Positions 26,514 to 26,874 of a stretch of DNA of 26,874 nucleotides are shown piece by piece. The stretch comes from a virus. Below the pieces are notes generated by a model. It was not told the DNA's origin, made no database searches, and worked only from the letters and a program-made list of their open reading frames with translations. The stretch covers positions 1 to 26,874 of IMG/VR virus record IMGVR_UViG_3300025469_000025, one strand, 5' to 3'. A program made the translations under genes and the position numbers. How positions within the stretch are numbered: position 1 is the first letter of the stretch; the number at the start of each line of letters is the position of its first letter.

Positions 26514-26874
26514 CAGAGTTCACCCTTCCATAGAATCATCGCATCCTCGCCACCATGCAGTCTCCACTTCTTACCATCGAATGACGGAACAAGTCCCTGC
26601 TCCCAGAGCTTGACAAGCGGGAGGAACGGATATTCATCGGTCTTGACATTCTCAGTATATTTCCATGCATCACGGGGCAATAGGAAGAAGGTACCTGTAT
26701 AGGCCCCCACGCTGTCCTTCACGCTGTCCCCCACGCTGGCCCCCACGCTGTCCCCCACGCTGTCCCCCACGATGTCCCTCACGCTGGCCCACACGCTGGC
26801 CCCCACGCTGTCCCTCACGCTGGCCCACACGATGTCCCCCACGCTGTCCCCCACGCTGGCCCTCACGCTGGCCC
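26513..26874 (-). CDS. SVGD-repeat phage protein, partial (5' end outside window)
   Basis: The frame enters from the right edge and ends with TGA at 26515-26513. The visible N-terminal part is a four-residue repeat (SVGD, SVWA, SVRD, SVGA) of at least 14 units. The unique C-terminal part (AYTGTFFLLPRDAWKYTENV, then LVKLWEQGLVPSFDGKKWRL with HGGEDAMIL) belongs to a recognisable phage hypothetical family in which a variable S-V-x-x repeat precedes a fixed AYTG...PSFDGKKWRLHGG domain. The role of the family is unknown to me; the repeats probably form a regular helix or solenoid. The start codon lies beyond the window. Confidence 0.75.
   Translation of the reverse strand, partial: ASVRASVGDSVGDIVWASVRDSVGASVWASVRDIVGDSVGDSVGASVGDSVKDSVGAYTGTFFLLPRDAWKYTENVKTDEYPFLPLVKLWEQGLVPSFDGKKWRLHGGEDAMILWKGEL
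26703..26874 (-). repeat. 12-bp tandem repeat, at least 14 copies
   Basis: On the + strand the unit is [GT]CCCNCACG[CA]TG with an exact 12-base period from 26703 to the window end (14 full units, then GCCC). Three positions vary while CACG and TG are nearly constant. It encodes the SVxx repeat in the minus-strand gene and continues beyond the window. Confidence 0.9.

Noticed and set aside
26703-26874. 12-base repeats as CRISPR or iterons
   Set aside because: No spacers; the repeat is in frame and codes an SVxx repeat of a known phage protein type.

Overview
This window looks like most of the virion-building half of a tailed virus (Caudoviricetes type) or provirus of an archaeon, most likely a methanogen of the Methanomicrobiales/Methanosarcinales type. 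The virus call rests on an ordered head-and-tail set on the + strand: terminase large subunit, portal, protease/scaffold, major capsid protein, connector, neck and tail-completion proteins, tail tube, frameshifted tail chaperone, tape measure and hub. The archaeal call is inference. It rests on TATA-box-like AT-rich promoters, two genes that seem to be read from leaderless messages, and a secreted YVTN-propeller/PKD protein of a kind common in methanogen envelopes. No integrase, replication gene, tRNA, rRNA or CRISPR array is visible.

Layout. (1) 1-1211, minus strand: a leftward row of small genes, one cut by the window edge. One of them belongs to a recognisable phage small-protein type. (2) 1212-2346: a leftward promoter with a tiny possible ORF, then about 950 bases without a credible gene. 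This gap holds GC hairpins, a 35-base interrupted palindrome, a tandem 25-base-period repeat, more inverted repeats and a rightward TATA promoter; it is a candidate origin/operator region. (3) 2347-6137, plus strand: a tightly overlapping chain of 14 small genes (mostly ATGA overlaps), many Cys/His-rich, one a YkgJ-like cysteine-cluster protein, some with one membrane segment. (4) 6121-11488: terminase, portal and three small proteins of probable structural role. (5) 11526-13538: a 670-residue signal-peptide protein with exactly seven nearly identical 42-residue YVTN blades and four PKD domains. (6) 13541-19999: XkdF-like protease with a fused or nested scaffold, HK97-fold capsid protein, decoration/fibre-like proteins, connector and tail-completion proteins. 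(7) 20082-26158: tail tube, chaperone with a -1 frameshift, a short tape measure, distal tail protein, large hub and a membrane protein. (8) 26167-26874, minus strand: a convergent group of small genes ending in a protein with a 12-base tandem repeat that runs off the window.

How the parts work together. The terminase packages DNA through the portal into a shell made of the capsid protein, shaped by the scaffold and matured by the protease. Connector, neck and terminator proteins join it to a short non-contractile tail built from tube, tape measure and hub. Three near-copies of one 35-40-base promoter stand before the portal, inside the protease gene (just ahead of an in-frame internal start that would make free scaffold and feed the capsid gene), and before the tail tube. 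This suggests a shared late-gene control circuit that boosts the products needed in many copies.

The observations I would follow first are the internal promoter plus nested scaffold start, the -1 frameshift site in the tail chaperone, the envelope-like YVTN/PKD protein lying between head genes, and the structured divergent region at 1368-2322.
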